Shown piece after piece: positions 43,228-51,829 of a stretch of 64,000 bases of DNA. How positions within the stretch are numbered: the first letter of the stretch is position 1; each line of letters starts with the position of its first letter. The notes beneath the pieces are model-generated. The model had not been told where the DNA came from. It saw only the letters and a program-made list of their open reading frames with translations, and ran no database searches. The DNA is from Armatimonas rosea. GTDB lineage: Bacteria > Armatimonadota > Armatimonadia > Armatimonadales > Armatimonadaceae. The stretch covers positions 620,001 to 684,000 of the forward strand of contig NZ_JACHGW010000004.1 of the NCBI RefSeq assembly GCF_014202505.1. The letters run 5' to 3'. A program made the translations under genes and the position numbers.

Positions 43228-44582
43228 AACAAATCCCCAACGCAAGACTCAATCTCTCTGCCCTCCGCCAGCCCATGCTCGGCTTTGGCGGCTCCCAGAC
43301 CTTCAACGGCGACCTGCTCCACGATTTTCCGGGGCGCGATAAGGTCTACGAGGCGCTCTTCCAGGACCTAAAGCTGGACTTCTACCGGCTCCGCAACTTC
43401 CACGACTACGCTGGCCAGCAAACACGCTTCGATACCCTAATCCAGGACTTCGCCCGCGGTGCCCTCAAGTACGGCCGCGGCAAGGGGCGCGGTGCCAAGG
43501 CACCGGTGCGGACGATGTTCACGGCGTGGAGCCCACCGGCGCGGCTCAAGAGCAATAACCTGGTCTCCGGGCGCTCCGATGGGACCGACAAAGGCCTGGA
43601 GAACGCGACCCTCAAGCCCACCGCCGACGGTGCGAGCTATGTCTACGACGACTACGCGCACTGGTGGCTGGAGAGTGTCCAGCAGTTCAAGAAGCTCAGC
43701 GGCGCCTACCCCGACTACATCTCCCTCCAGAACGAGCTGGATCTCTCCGTGCCCTACGAAGGCTGCCGCTTCCTCCCTACCGAGGGCAAGACCCGCGAGG
43801 GCTACGCGCTGGCCGGCTACGACAAGGCGCTCGCCGCGGTCTCGGACTTGATTCGTAAGACCCTGGGAAAGAACGCCCCCAAGATTGTCGGGCCGGAGCC
43901 CTTCACGATTCAAGTGGATGGGAGTGGCAAGGGGCGTGTGCAGAGCTATGTCACCCCCGATGTCCTCGCGCGCCTGGACGCCCTCGCCTTCCATATCTAC
44001 GGCTCCGGCGCGGAAAAAGCCGACCAGACACAGTTCCACAACGCGCTTAAGGCCCAGCGGGTCGCGTTCCCCAAGACGCCCCTGCTGCAGACGGAGTTCT
44101 TGGAGGGCGATACGTTTCTCAAGCTCGCCACCCAGATCCACGACACGCTGGTGATCGGGGAGGCCAGTGCCTACTTTATCTGGATGGCGTCGCGCTCCTT
44201 CCACACCCCGAGCTGGGGCATGGTCTACTTCGATCCCAACACCGGGGTCATCGAGCGGCGCGAGCGCTTCTACGCCATGAAGCACTACTCCGCCTTTGTA
44301 GGCGAGGGCTGGAGCCGGGTCGAGGCCGAGTGCGCCGATCCTGAGATTCGCCTCTCCGCGTTTGTGCAGCCGCAGCAGAAACAAGCGGTCGCGGTCTTAC
44401 TCAACCCGACGGACAAAGAAAAGAAGGTCGCCCTCACCCCGCCGCTGGGCTACAATAGCGCAGAAATCTTTCGCTCCAGCCAGGGCGAGGACGGTGAGCG
44501 CTGGCGTCCGCTGGGCAAGCTGCCCCCCGATAACACCCTGACCCTGCTCAAGCGCTCCCTGGTCACCGTGCGCTTTTTTTGA
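43224..44582 (+). CDS. GH30-like glycoside hydrolase (glucuronoxylanase type)
   Basis: 452 residues, ATGA overlap with the preceding gene. The start MLGFGGSQTFNGD is the GH30 family motif; YISLQNELD places the acid/base Glu at 171 and PLLQTEFLEG the nucleophile Glu at 291. The (beta/alpha)8 barrel is followed by a beta-sandwich (about 365-452), as in XynC-type endo-glucuronoxylanases. No signal peptide is visible, so it may act in the cytoplasm on imported oligosaccharides or be exported another way. A CE15-like glucuronoyl esterase follows 9 nt later, which supports a glucuronoxylan substrate. Confidence 0.85.
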   Translation: MKQIPNARLNLSALRQPMLGFGGSQTFNGDLLHDFPGRDKVYEALFQDLKLDFYRLRNFHDYAGQQTRFDTLIQDFARGALKYGRGKGRGAKAPVRTMFTAWSPPARLKSNNLVSGRSDGTDKGLENATLKPTADGASYVYDDYAHWWLESVQQFKKLSGAYPDYISLQNELDLSVPYEGCRFLPTEGKTREGYALAGYDKALAAVSDLIRKTLGKNAPKIVGPEPFTIQVDGSGKGRVQSYVTPDVLARLDALAFHIYGSGAEKADQTQFHNALKAQRVAFPKTPLLQTEFLEGDTFLKLATQIHDTLVIGEASAYFIWMASRSFHTPSWGMVYFDPNTGVIERRERFYAMKHYSAFVGEGWSRVEAECADPEIRLSAFVQPQQKQAVAVLLNPTDKEKKVALTPPLGYNSAEIFRSSQGEDGERWRPLGKLPPDNTLTLLKRSLVTVRFF

Positions 44583-44591
44583 AAGGAAACG

Positions 44592-45920
44592 ATGATGATT
44601 CTTCTCCCTCTGCCCGCCGCCTTGGTCACCCAGCCGCCACGCTTTGGGCCGTCGCCGGAGCAGCAAGCCAAGACCCAGGCCGACCACAAGCACCTGTTGG
44701 AGCAGCTCAAGCTCGACGGCCTCCGCCCCGGCCCCAGCGGCGATCCCAAGGCGCCTAACGCCGCCAACGCCGACGAGGCCAAGGTCACCCCCTACACCCT
44801 CCCCGATGCCCTGACTCTCAAAAACGGTAAGAAAGTTGCCAGCAGGAAGGACTGGGAGGCACGGCGCAAGGAGCTCTTCGAGGACTTCGACCGCGAGATG
44901 TACGGCCGCACCCCCAAAAACACGCCCAGAGTGACCTGGGAGGTGACTGAGACCATCAAGGAGAAAAAGGGCGAGATTGCCGTGGTCACCAAGAAGCTGG
45001 TCGGGCACGTGGACAACAAAGCGTTTCCCAGCATCAAGGTCGATATCCAGCTCACGCTCACGACGCCCGAGAGCGCGACCAAGCCCGTGCCCGTGGTCCT
45101 GGAGTTTGGCTTCATCTTCCCCACCCGCCCGGGTGCGCCCGCCTTCGCCCCGCCGCTTGGCACGGGCAAGAGCTGGCAGGAGCAAGTTTTAGAGAAAGGC
45201 TGGGGCTACGCCATCCTCTCCCCCGCATCGGTGCAGGCCGACAATGGCGCGGGACTGCGTGAGGGCATCATCGGCCTGGTCAATAAGGGCGAGCCGCGCA
45301 AGCCCGATGACTGGGGCGCACTGAAGGCTTGGGCCTGGGGTGCCAGCCGCGCCCTGGACTACTTCGAGACCGACAAGGACGTGAACGCCAAGCAGGTCGC
45401 GATCGAGGGGCTCTCCCGCTACGGAAAAGCCGCGCTGGTCACCATGGCCTACGAGCCGCGCTTCTCAGTCGGCTTTATCGGCTCGTCGGGGACGGGCGGG
45501 GCGAAGCTCTACCGGCGGCACTTCGGCGAGCAGATCGAGAATGTCGCCAGCTCCGGTGAGTACCACTGGATGGCGGGGAACTTCGTGAAGTACGCCGCAG
45601 GCTCCCTTGGGCCCAACGACCTCCCTGTCGATGCCCATGAGCTAATCGCGCTCTGTGCCCCGCGCCCGGTCTTTATCAGCTGCGGCTCACCGTTTGTGGA
45701 GGGCAACTGGGTCGATAGCAAGGGGCAGTTCCTCGCCGGGGTCGCCGCCGGGCCGGTGTACTCGTTCCTGGGCAAGAAGCCCCTCCCTAGTGCGGAGATG
45801 CCCAAGATCGGCGAAGGGCTCACCAGCGGCGAGCTTGCATTTCGTCAGCACGAAGGCGGCCATACCGTCGGCCCCAACTGGCCCTATCTGCTCACCTGGG
45901 CCGAGCGCTACTGGAAATAG
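44592..45920 (+). CDS. CE15-like glucuronoyl methylesterase
   Basis: 442 residues. The N-terminal hydrophobic stretch (MMILLPLPAALV) may be a short signal peptide. The alpha/beta-hydrolase core shows the CE15 nucleophile motif GLSRYGKAA with Ser275 and a late HEGGHTVGPNW containing the catalytic His; CAPRPVFISCGSPFVEGNW is another family stretch. CE15 enzymes cleave ester bonds between lignin and the 4-O-methylglucuronic acid of xylan. Placed directly after a GH30-like gene in the LacI-controlled cluster. Specificity not proven. Confidence 0.85.
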   Translation: MMILLPLPAALVTQPPRFGPSPEQQAKTQADHKHLLEQLKLDGLRPGPSGDPKAPNAANADEAKVTPYTLPDALTLKNGKKVASRKDWEARRKELFEDFDREMYGRTPKNTPRVTWEVTETIKEKKGEIAVVTKKLVGHVDNKAFPSIKVDIQLTLTTPESATKPVPVVLEFGFIFPTRPGAPAFAPPLGTGKSWQEQVLEKGWGYAILSPASVQADNGAGLREGIIGLVNKGEPRKPDDWGALKAWAWGASRALDYFETDKDVNAKQVAIEGLSRYGKAALVTMAYEPRFSVGFIGSSGTGGAKLYRRHFGEQIENVASSGEYHWMAGNFVKYAAGSLGPNDLPVDAHELIALCAPRPVFISCGSPFVEGNWVDSKGQFLAGVAAGPVYSFLGKKPLPSAEMPKIGEGLTSGELAFRQHEGGHTVGPNWPYLLTWAERYWK

Positions 45921-45924
45921 GAGA

Positions 45925-46242
45925 ATGGATGCACGCGCGATCAAAAGTCAGGCCGTTCTCATGGGCTTCAATCCAGAAGGCAACTGCGTCTACTCCGACA
46001 TTCTCCCCCTGTCTGACTACTACGACAAGGAGCATGTCTGGGACCGAAGTGCATCCATTCGGGAGCTCCAGCTTCATCGCGTGAAAGGCTTTCTCTTCGA
46101 TGAACAGGGAACGCTCTCTCAGGAATTTGAGACCGTTTTCGACGTGACAACAGGCAGCTACCAAGAATCCCTCGCCAAGTTCGCCGATGGTACGGTCCGT
46201 CGAGATTGTCCCCAACAAAGCCTTTTCTCGTTGCCATCCTGA
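45925..46242 (+). CDS. small hypothetical protein
   Basis: 105 residues, ATG with GGAG 1-2 nt upstream, starting 4 nt after the CE15 gene. No signal peptide or membrane segment; mixed alpha/beta character (AVLMGFNPEGNCVYSDILPLSDYYDKEHVWDRSASIRELQLHRVKGFLFDEQG). It could be an immunity- or SMI1-like small protein, but I recognise no family. Possibly co-transcribed with the following DUF5990-like gene. Confidence 0.5.
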   Translation: MDARAIKSQAVLMGFNPEGNCVYSDILPLSDYYDKEHVWDRSASIRELQLHRVKGFLFDEQGTLSQEFETVFDVTTGSYQESLAKFADGTVRRDCPQQSLFSLPS

Positions 46243-46274
46243 CCCCTTGAACGGGAGCGAAAGAAGATACAAAG

Positions 46275-46703
46275 ATGAGTAGCAAAATTGAGCTTCCCCT
46301 TCGCCTTTCAGTTATGGTCCCCCCAGCAGGCGTGACACTAGCCCTACAGCGCGGCAAAGACGGGCTTCTGGGGCCAATCGAAGATTCCACAGATGCACTT
46401 GTCTTTGAGTTCTCGTTGGTCGTAGCCGATCTTGCTGCCACTCCCGTGCGCTTCACGGGGGAGTTTGCGCAAGGACCGGCAGCTGCGCGGTTTGTCTACG
46501 TCCGCTCGGGGACTCTGGCGGGGCAGCCGGACGCGGCATGGACGCGGCGGGCGAAGGTGCCGCTCTGGGGCATCTCGGCAGAGCTGGTTCAGGCAACGCT
46601 GGAGTCGGGCAGGGCGCTGGAGGCGCGGGTCGCGGGCACTGCCAAAGATGGCGGCCCGTTCTTTGCCAGTGTCCCCCTTCTCACCCCCTGGACCGCCGGT
46701 TGA
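46275..46703 (+). CDS. DUF5990 family protein
   Basis: 142 residues. IELPLRLSVMVPPAGVTLALQRGKDG, FTGEFAQGPAAARFVYVRSGTLAGQPDAAWTRRAKVPLWGI match the DUF5990 pattern, a family of small beta-rich cytosolic proteins with no known function. The last codons and the TGA stop lie inside the left end of a palindromic repeat (family B), so the original C-terminus may have been altered by insertion. Confidence 0.75.
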   Translation: MSSKIELPLRLSVMVPPAGVTLALQRGKDGLLGPIEDSTDALVFEFSLVVADLAATPVRFTGEFAQGPAAARFVYVRSGTLAGQPDAAWTRRAKVPLWGISAELVQATLESGRALEARVAGTAKDGGPFFASVPLLTPWTAG

Positions 46704-46826
46704 AAACCGGCGTCTGCCGTGGCGTTCCGCCGCGAAGCCCGTACCGGGCTGGAGAGTGTGGTTCCGTAGCCCGGCACGGGCTTTGTGGGCGCAGGCCACT
46801 GCAGACGCCCAATTCCATTGGGCGGC
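46693..46826. repeat. palindromic repeat family B, copy 1
   Basis: About 134 bp. Small hairpins at each end (CCGGTTGAAAACCGG left; CCCAATTCCATTGGG right) enclose an inverted pair of arms centred on GCCCGTACCGGGCT/AGCCCGGCACGGGC. The same layout occurs at 59949-60082 with left and right ends exchanged. It supplies the stop codon of the upstream gene. Confidence 0.85.
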
Positions 46827-46862
46827 GCAGTAGTGTATAACATTCGTAGTTTTCCGCGATTG

Positions 46863-48302
46863 ATGAACATGAGGACTCTCTTGAAACCAACACGAACCTA
46901 TCTTGCGGCGCTCGGCGGCCTGCTGGTGCTTGCCCCCCAAACCCTTGCACAGGGCACCCCACCTAGCTGGCCCCAGTTCCGCGGCCCCAGTGTCAACCCG
47001 GTGGGAACCAGCCCCCGTCTTGTGGACCGCTGGTCCAAGACACAGAATGTCGAGTGGGCACAGCCCATCCCCGGACGCGGGTGGTCGTCGCCGATCGTTG
47101 TCGGGGATCAGGTCTTCGTGACCACCGCCACCACCGATGGCAAGTCCAAGGCTCCCCAAGTGGGCACCGAGTACAGCAATGAGTATGTCGCGGAGCTGGC
47201 AAAGCAGGGCCTGAGCGAGGCGGAGATCATGAAGAAAGTCAATGAGCGTGACTTTGAGCTCCCCAACGAGGTGAACCTGCACTACTACCTCTACTGCCTG
47301 AACCTCAAGACCGGCAAGGTGCTCTGGAAGCAGGAGTTCCACGCGGGCCATCCGCCGGGTGGACGCCATCGCAAGAATAGCTTTACGTCGGAGACCCCGG
47401 TGACCGACGGTAAGCGGGTCTATGTCTATGTCGCCAACCTGGGAATCTGGGCCTACGATCTGAGCGGCAAGCAGGTCTGGAAGAAGTCCCTGGAGTCCAA
47501 CCCGATCTACTTGGAGTTTGGCACGGGCGGCTCGCCGGTGCTGGCGGGCGACCAGCTGGTGATCCTCACCGATAACCAGAAGCAGCAGTATCTCGCCGCC
47601 TTCGACACCAAGACCGGCAACCAGCTCTGGCGCACCAACCGGGACCTGGCCATCCCCCAAGCCCCACAGGCGCGCTCCAGCTGGGCGACCCCGTTTGTCT
47701 GGAAGCACGCCCAGCGCACCGAGATCGTCACGGTTGGCCCCGGCGTGGCGGTGAGCTACGACCTGGCGGGCAAGGAGCTCTGGCGCCTGTCCGGGATGTC
47801 CCCCGCCCCGATCCCGACCCCGTTTGCCTACGACGGCCTGCTCTATATCAATGGCGGTCGTGGCGGCGGGCTCTACGCGCTCAAGCCAGGCGCGACGGGC
47901 GATATCTCCCTCCCCCGTGGCGGAACCTCCAACGACTTCGTGGTCTGGGCACAGGCCCGGGGCGGCACGTACTTGCCCACCCCCCTGGCCTACCAAGGCG
48001 CGATCTACTCCCTCACGGAGACCGGGATTCTGAGCCGCTTCGATGCCAAGACCGGCAAGCAGACCTACAAGGAGCGCCTGGGAACCGCGGGAAACTTCAC
48101 GACCTCGCCGTGGGCACACAACGGCAAGGTCTTCTGCCTGAGCGAGGAGGGCGACACGTTCGTGGTGACCGCAGGCGAGACGTTTAAGCTCCTGCACACC
48201 AACGCGCTGGGCGAGATGGCGCAGGCTACGCCCGCGCTGGTCGGGGAGCGCCTGCTCCTACGCACCGAGACCCTGCTCTACTCGATTCGTAAGAAGGGGT
48301 AG
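46863..48302 (+). CDS. PQQ-type beta-propeller repeat protein, secreted
   Basis: 479 residues. Signal peptide in TYLAALGGLLVLAPQTLAQG; then WPQFRGPSVNPVGTSPRLVDRWSKTQNVEWAQPIPGRGWSSPIVVGDQVFVTT and repeated blades (LKTGKVLWKQEF, LSGKQVWKKSLESNP, TKTGNQLWRTNRDL) of the outer-membrane-assembly BamB/PQQ-like propeller fold. These are structural repeats and no PQQ-binding residues are identifiable. Such proteins are numerous in Planctomycetota and Armatimonadota with unknown roles. A TATAAC hexamer lies 21 nt before the ATG at 46863, just beyond the family B repeat. Confidence 0.88.
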   Translation: MNMRTLLKPTRTYLAALGGLLVLAPQTLAQGTPPSWPQFRGPSVNPVGTSPRLVDRWSKTQNVEWAQPIPGRGWSSPIVVGDQVFVTTATTDGKSKAPQVGTEYSNEYVAELAKQGLSEAEIMKKVNERDFELPNEVNLHYYLYCLNLKTGKVLWKQEFHAGHPPGGRHRKNSFTSETPVTDGKRVYVYVANLGIWAYDLSGKQVWKKSLESNPIYLEFGTGGSPVLAGDQLVILTDNQKQQYLAAFDTKTGNQLWRTNRDLAIPQAPQARSSWATPFVWKHAQRTEIVTVGPGVAVSYDLAGKELWRLSGMSPAPIPTPFAYDGLLYINGGRGGGLYALKPGATGDISLPRGGTSNDFVVWAQARGGTYLPTPLAYQGAIYSLTETGILSRFDAKTGKQTYKERLGTAGNFTTSPWAHNGKVFCLSEEGDTFVVTAGETFKLLHTNALGEMAQATPALVGERLLLRTETLLYSIRKKG

Positions 48303-48317
48303 TCGTCGCCCCGGTTT

Positions 48318-48463
48318 GATCGCCCCCGTTGGAGGGAGGCGTCAACGAGCGTCGCAAGCTCCGCTGGGAAGGCCTTCGGCCATAGGAAAGCTATGAGGCT
48401 CTCTGATGGCCGGAGGCCTTTGCGGCAGAATGCCCGTTGACGCTCCCCTCTCACGGGGGCGAT
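48318..48463. repeat. palindromic repeat family D (about 146 bp)
   Basis: Inverted arms of about 29 bp at 48319-48347 and 48435-48463 (roughly 24 matching positions) enclose a region with smaller palindromes (GGCCTTCGGCC, GGCCGGAGGCC). It ends 10 bp before the -10-like hexamer of the DUF1905 gene. Single copy in the window. Confidence 0.75.
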
Positions 48464-48489
48464 TCCAACCAGGTATCCTATCTCTTAAG

Positions 48490-48786
48490 ATGACCCTCAC
48501 CTTCACCGGCCCGATCTGGTACTGGCGCGGCCCCTCCCCCTTCCACTTTGTCACGGTCCCCGAGCAAGAGAGCGAGGAGCTCAAGGGCATTTCGGGGCTC
48601 GTGACCTACGGCTGGGGCATGATCCCCGCGACCGTGACCCTTGGCGCAACCACCTACAAGACCTCGCTCTGGCCCAAAAACGGCGGCTATATCGTCCCGC
48701 TGAAAGATGTCGTTCGGAAAGCGGAGCAGCTGGAGGTAGATGACATGGTGACCGTGCACCTTGCGGTCGAGCTGACCCTGCCGTGA
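48490..48786 (+). CDS. DUF1905 family protein
   Basis: 98 residues. LTFTGPIWYWRGPSPFHFVTVPEQESEEL, the YGWGMIPATVTLGATTYKTSLWPKNGGYIVPLKDVVRKAEQLEVDDMVTVHL pattern is that of the DUF1905 family, small beta-barrel proteins of unknown function. TATCCT (48474-48479) ends 10 nt before the ATG and there is no ribosome binding site, so the message is probably leaderless. It overlaps the next gene by 4 nt. Confidence 0.85.
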   Translation: MTLTFTGPIWYWRGPSPFHFVTVPEQESEELKGISGLVTYGWGMIPATVTLGATTYKTSLWPKNGGYIVPLKDVVRKAEQLEVDDMVTVHLAVELTLP

Positions 48787-49568
48787 GCGTGCTCGCCCTT
48801 GCCGCGCTCCCGGCGTTTCTGGGGAGCCTCTTTCTGATGCAGCGCGGTGGTGCGGGCCTCTCGCAGCTCATCCAGCAAGTGGTGGCTTTTAGTGTCGCCG
48901 CGCTGGCCTTTGTGCTCACCTCGCGCAAGCCGCTTTCTTCTACAGAGACGTCCCGAGGACGCGCACTGATGGGCGTGGTGGTGCTCCTTGTGCTCCCGCT
49001 ACTCGCCCCCGGCGCGGGTCCTCACCGCTGGCTGGGGGTGGGTGGTTTTCGGCTCTACATGGCGTCGGTATTGCTCCCCGGAGCGGTGCCTCTCCTGCCA
49101 CAAACACGAAGCGCCTGGATCGCGCTCCTAGCAATCGCCGCCGCTCTCGCCGCCCAGCCGGATGCGTCGCAGGTCACGGCCTTTGCCCTTGCGGGTCTCG
49201 TCGTGCTCTGGCGTGCGCCGCTGTCTGGGCTCGCGCGCGTCGGTGTGGGAGTCGCGCTGGCCGGTGCCACGGCTGTTGCGTGGCTGCGCCCCGATCCACT
49301 GGAGCCGGTCGCGTATGTGGAGGGCGTGCTCGTGCTCGCGCAGCAAGTCGGGATGCTCGCGCTGGGTTTTGCTCTGATCGCACTTGCCTTGCCGGTCGCG
49401 ATGCTCCTTCGCATGGGCCACGTTGCGGTCGCGGTCTACTACGCCGCGATTCTGTTTTTTGCGTACCGCCAGCTCACGCCCATGCCGCTGCTGGGCTTTG
49501 GTGTCGGGCCGATCTTGGGGTACTTTGCGATGGCGATTTTGTGCCGCCCACAGGAAGTAAAGGAGTAG
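48783..49568 (+). CDS. integral membrane protein of unknown function
   Basis: 261 residues, about eight hydrophobic helices and few charges. HRWLGVGGFRLYMASVLLPG followed by an AAQPDASQVTAFALAGLVVL helix faintly recalls FtsW/RodA (WLxxGxFxxQPSE and QPDxGT), but the conserved catalytic features are not there and the protein is much shorter, so I leave it unnamed. It starts in a GTGA overlap with the DUF1905 gene and is followed by another small gene 6 nt downstream. Confidence 0.6.
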   Translation: MSVLALAALPAFLGSLFLMQRGGAGLSQLIQQVVAFSVAALAFVLTSRKPLSSTETSRGRALMGVVVLLVLPLLAPGAGPHRWLGVGGFRLYMASVLLPGAVPLLPQTRSAWIALLAIAAALAAQPDASQVTAFALAGLVVLWRAPLSGLARVGVGVALAGATAVAWLRPDPLEPVAYVEGVLVLAQQVGMLALGFALIALALPVAMLLRMGHVAVAVYYAAILFFAYRQLTPMPLLGFGVGPILGYFAMAILCRPQEVKE

Positions 49569-49574
49569 GTCCAA

Positions 49575-49925
49575 TTGAAGCCTCTCAGCATCAACCAAGC
49601 CCTTGACCAGCTAGACAGCCTCGCAGGGACCGAGGTGATCGTCTACGGCCAGCTTGGGTTTGAGTTCGAGCATGTCGCGCTGTACCACCTTCCTAAGGCG
49701 GAACGTCGTGGAGAAATTGAGTCCTCGCTGTGGATCTCCGTCGGCACGGGGAGCTTGGGCTTTGACCGTGACGTTTGTCGGCGCTGGCATGGGAAGACCG
49801 TGCGTATAGAGGGCAAGCTTCTCAAACCAAGCCCCTTTTTCGGAGGCTGTGGGCACGGCTCTCTATGGCCTGCGGAAATCCTCGCGCGAACGATTCAGCG
49901 CTATCAACAACACCCTGAGCCGTAA
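49575..49925 (+). CDS. small hypothetical protein, OB-fold-like
   Basis: 116 residues from a TTG start with GGAG about 11 nt upstream. LDQLDSLAGTEVIVYGQLGFEFEHVALYHLPKAERR is followed by CRRWHGKTVRIEGKLLKPSPFFGGCGHGSLWPAEILA, a strand pattern resembling small OB-fold or tRNA_anti-like proteins. No family assigned. No signal peptide. Likely translated from the same transcript as the upstream membrane protein. Confidence 0.5.
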   Translation: MKPLSINQALDQLDSLAGTEVIVYGQLGFEFEHVALYHLPKAERRGEIESSLWISVGTGSLGFDRDVCRRWHGKTVRIEGKLLKPSPFFGGCGHGSLWPAEILARTIQRYQQHPEP

Positions 49926-49980
49926 GGCTACCCTCTAGAAATATAGCACTCAGTGTGATAGCATGATCTTGTAGCCGACG

Positions 49981-50376
49981 ATGATCTATAAGAACAAGGC
50001 CTTCACCCGGTTTGCCCGACAACAGAGAATCTCCGACTTAGCGCTCTGTGAAGCAGTTGAGCGGGCGGAGCGTGGGCTGGTAGATGCAGACTTGGGCGGT
50101 GGGGTTATCAAACAGCGCATCGCGCGGCCCGGTGCGGGACGCTCGGGAGGCTTTCGGAGCATTGTTCTCTTTCGCACTGCGGACAGAGCCTTTTTCGTCT
50201 ACGGTTTCGCGAAAAACGAGCGGGAGAATATCCGTGACGATGAGCTTACCGCGTTTCGATTACTCGCCAGTGAGCTGCTGGCCTACACACGGGAGCAGCT
50301 TCAGACTGCACAAGAGGCAGGCATACTCATTGAGGTTGCTTGCCCTCCATCTGCCGAAGTGGAGAACTTAGCATGA
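49981..50376 (+). CDS. HigB/RelE-like toxin of a type II toxin-antitoxin pair
   Basis: 131 residues. KAFTRFARQQRISDLALCEAVERAERGLVDADLGGGVIKQRIARPGAGRSGGFRSIVLFRTADRAFFVYGFAKNERENI is the RelE-superfamily (PF06296-type) toxin pattern, with Arg, Lys and Phe/Tyr-rich catalytic strands expected to cleave mRNA on ribosomes. Toxin first, antitoxin second, overlapping by 4 nt, as in HigBA. A CACTCAGTG palindrome lies near 49949 in the leader and could be part of the operator. Confidence 0.85.
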   Translation: MIYKNKAFTRFARQQRISDLALCEAVERAERGLVDADLGGGVIKQRIARPGAGRSGGFRSIVLFRTADRAFFVYGFAKNERENIRDDELTAFRLLASELLAYTREQLQTAQEAGILIEVACPPSAEVENLA

Positions 50377-50699
50377 GCAAGACAGATCAGACCTACAAAA
50401 GTAGTATTCTCGCCGCCGTCCATGAGACGGCCTCAGACCTCCATGAGGTTCAGCTCATGGACAAGCAGACGATGCGCCAATTCGATGCGCTCTGCCTTAC
50501 TCCCGTCGCGCGGCTCTCCGCAGAGGAGATTCGTGAGCTACGCCAGCGGGAGCATGTCAGCCAGGCCGTCTTCGCGCACTATCTCAATGTGACAGTGAGC
50601 CTCGTGAGCCAGTGGGAGCGGGGCGAGAAATCTCCCTCGGGCGCATCACTGAAGCTCCTCTCCCTCGTGAAGCACAAAGGGCTAGAAGTCATCGCATGA
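50373..50699 (+). CDS. HigA-like antitoxin, XRE-family DNA-binding protein
   Basis: 108 residues starting in an ATGA overlap with the toxin gene. The C-terminal half is a Cro/C1-type helix-turn-helix (LSAEEIRELRQREHVSQAVFAHYLNVTVSLVSQWERGEKSPSGASLKLLSLV); the N-terminal half would neutralise the toxin. It should repress the operon. Its stop overlaps the start of an SGNH hydrolase gene by 4 nt, so that gene may be carried along in the same transcript. Confidence 0.88.
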   Translation: MSKTDQTYKSSILAAVHETASDLHEVQLMDKQTMRQFDALCLTPVARLSAEEIRELRQREHVSQAVFAHYLNVTVSLVSQWERGEKSPSGASLKLLSLVKHKGLEVIA

Positions 50700-51829
50700 G
50701 CAATCACGACAACTGGGTGGGAGCGTGGATGGCGTCTCCACAACTGACGGAGGCGGGGAACCTGCCGCCAGCACCGGGTTTTGTGGACACGACCGTGCGG
50801 CAGATCGTTCGGGTGACGCTCACGGGGCGCAAGCTGCGGGTGCGGCTCTCGAATGAGTTTGGCAGCGCGCCGCTGACCTTTACCGGCGTGCAGGTCGCGC
50901 GGGCGCTGGGCGAGAGCAGGATCGTGGCGGAGACGAACCGGGCGCTGACATTTCATGGCGCGCCGTCGGTGACCGTGCCGCCGGGGACGCCGGTTCTCTC
51001 CGACGTGCTGGACTTCCCCGTCGCTGCGCTCTCCGATCTGGCGATCACGCTGCACCTGCGCACGAACACCACGGAGATCACGGGGCATCCTGGTTCGCGG
51101 TGCACGTCGTATCTACAGCCCGGGGTCGCGCTCGATGCGCCTGAGCTTCCCAATGCAGCGAAGGTGGACCACTGGTACTTTCTCTCCGGTGTCGAGGTAC
51201 TCGCCGAGAAAAACGCCGCCGCGATGGTGACGCTGGGCGACTCCATCACCGATGGGCGTGGCTCGCCCACCAACGGCAATGGGCGCTGGCCGGACTATCT
51301 CGCGCGGCGCTTGCAGGCCGACAAGCGCACCCGAAATATCGCTGTCTTGAACGCGGGAATCGGCGGGAACTGCGTCATCAAGGGCGGCATTGGCCCCAGT
51401 GCGCTGGCCCGCTTCGACCGCGACGTGCTCGCCCAGCCCGGCGTCAAGTGGCTCATTCTCTTTGAGGGCATCAACGACCTGGGCACCAAGTCCGCCAACG
51501 CCACGGAGCTAATCGCCGCCTACGAGCAGCTCGCCGCTCGGGCGCAGGCGCACGGCATCAAGGTCTATGGCGCAACCATTCTCCCGTGCGGCAGCTCGTT
51601 CTACTTCACCCCCGAGCTGGAGCGCGAGAGGCAAGCGCTCAACCAGTGGATCCGCACCACCCGCACCCTCGATGCGTTTCTCGACTTCGACGCCGCCCTA
51701 CGCGACCCGCAAAACCCCACCCAGCTCTCCCCCGCCGCCGAGAGCAACGACCACCTGCACCCCGAGAAGCTCGGCTACAAGGTCCTGGCCGAGTCCATCC
51801 CTCTGGGGCTTTTTCGCTCCGGGGGCTGA
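50696..51829 (+). CDS. SGNH/GDSL-family esterase
   Basis: 377 residues. A beta-rich N-terminal domain (about 1-170) typical of the bacterial two-domain GDSL esterases is followed by the SGNH core: block I TLGDSITDGRG with the nucleophile Ser, block II/III NAGIGGNCVI and LFEGINDLGT, and block V SNDHLHPEKLG with Asp and His. Such enzymes deacetylate polysaccharides such as rhamnogalacturonan or xylan. No signal peptide. It starts in an ATGA overlap with the antitoxin gene. The stop codon lies in the left end of a palindromic repeat (family C). Confidence 0.88.
   Translation: MSNHDNWVGAWMASPQLTEAGNLPPAPGFVDTTVRQIVRVTLTGRKLRVRLSNEFGSAPLTFTGVQVARALGESRIVAETNRALTFHGAPSVTVPPGTPVLSDVLDFPVAALSDLAITLHLRTNTTEITGHPGSRCTSYLQPGVALDAPELPNAAKVDHWYFLSGVEVLAEKNAAAMVTLGDSITDGRGSPTNGNGRWPDYLARRLQADKRTRNIAVLNAGIGGNCVIKGGIGPSALARFDRDVLAQPGVKWLILFEGINDLGTKSANATELIAAYEQLAARAQAHGIKVYGATILPCGSSFYFTPELERERQALNQWIRTTRTLDAFLDFDAALRDPQNPTQLSPAAESNDHLHPEKLGYKVLAESIPLGLFRSGG

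Noticed and set aside
48783-49568. FtsW/RodA-family protein
   Set aside because: Only two short stretches are reminiscent; length and conserved residues do not fit.
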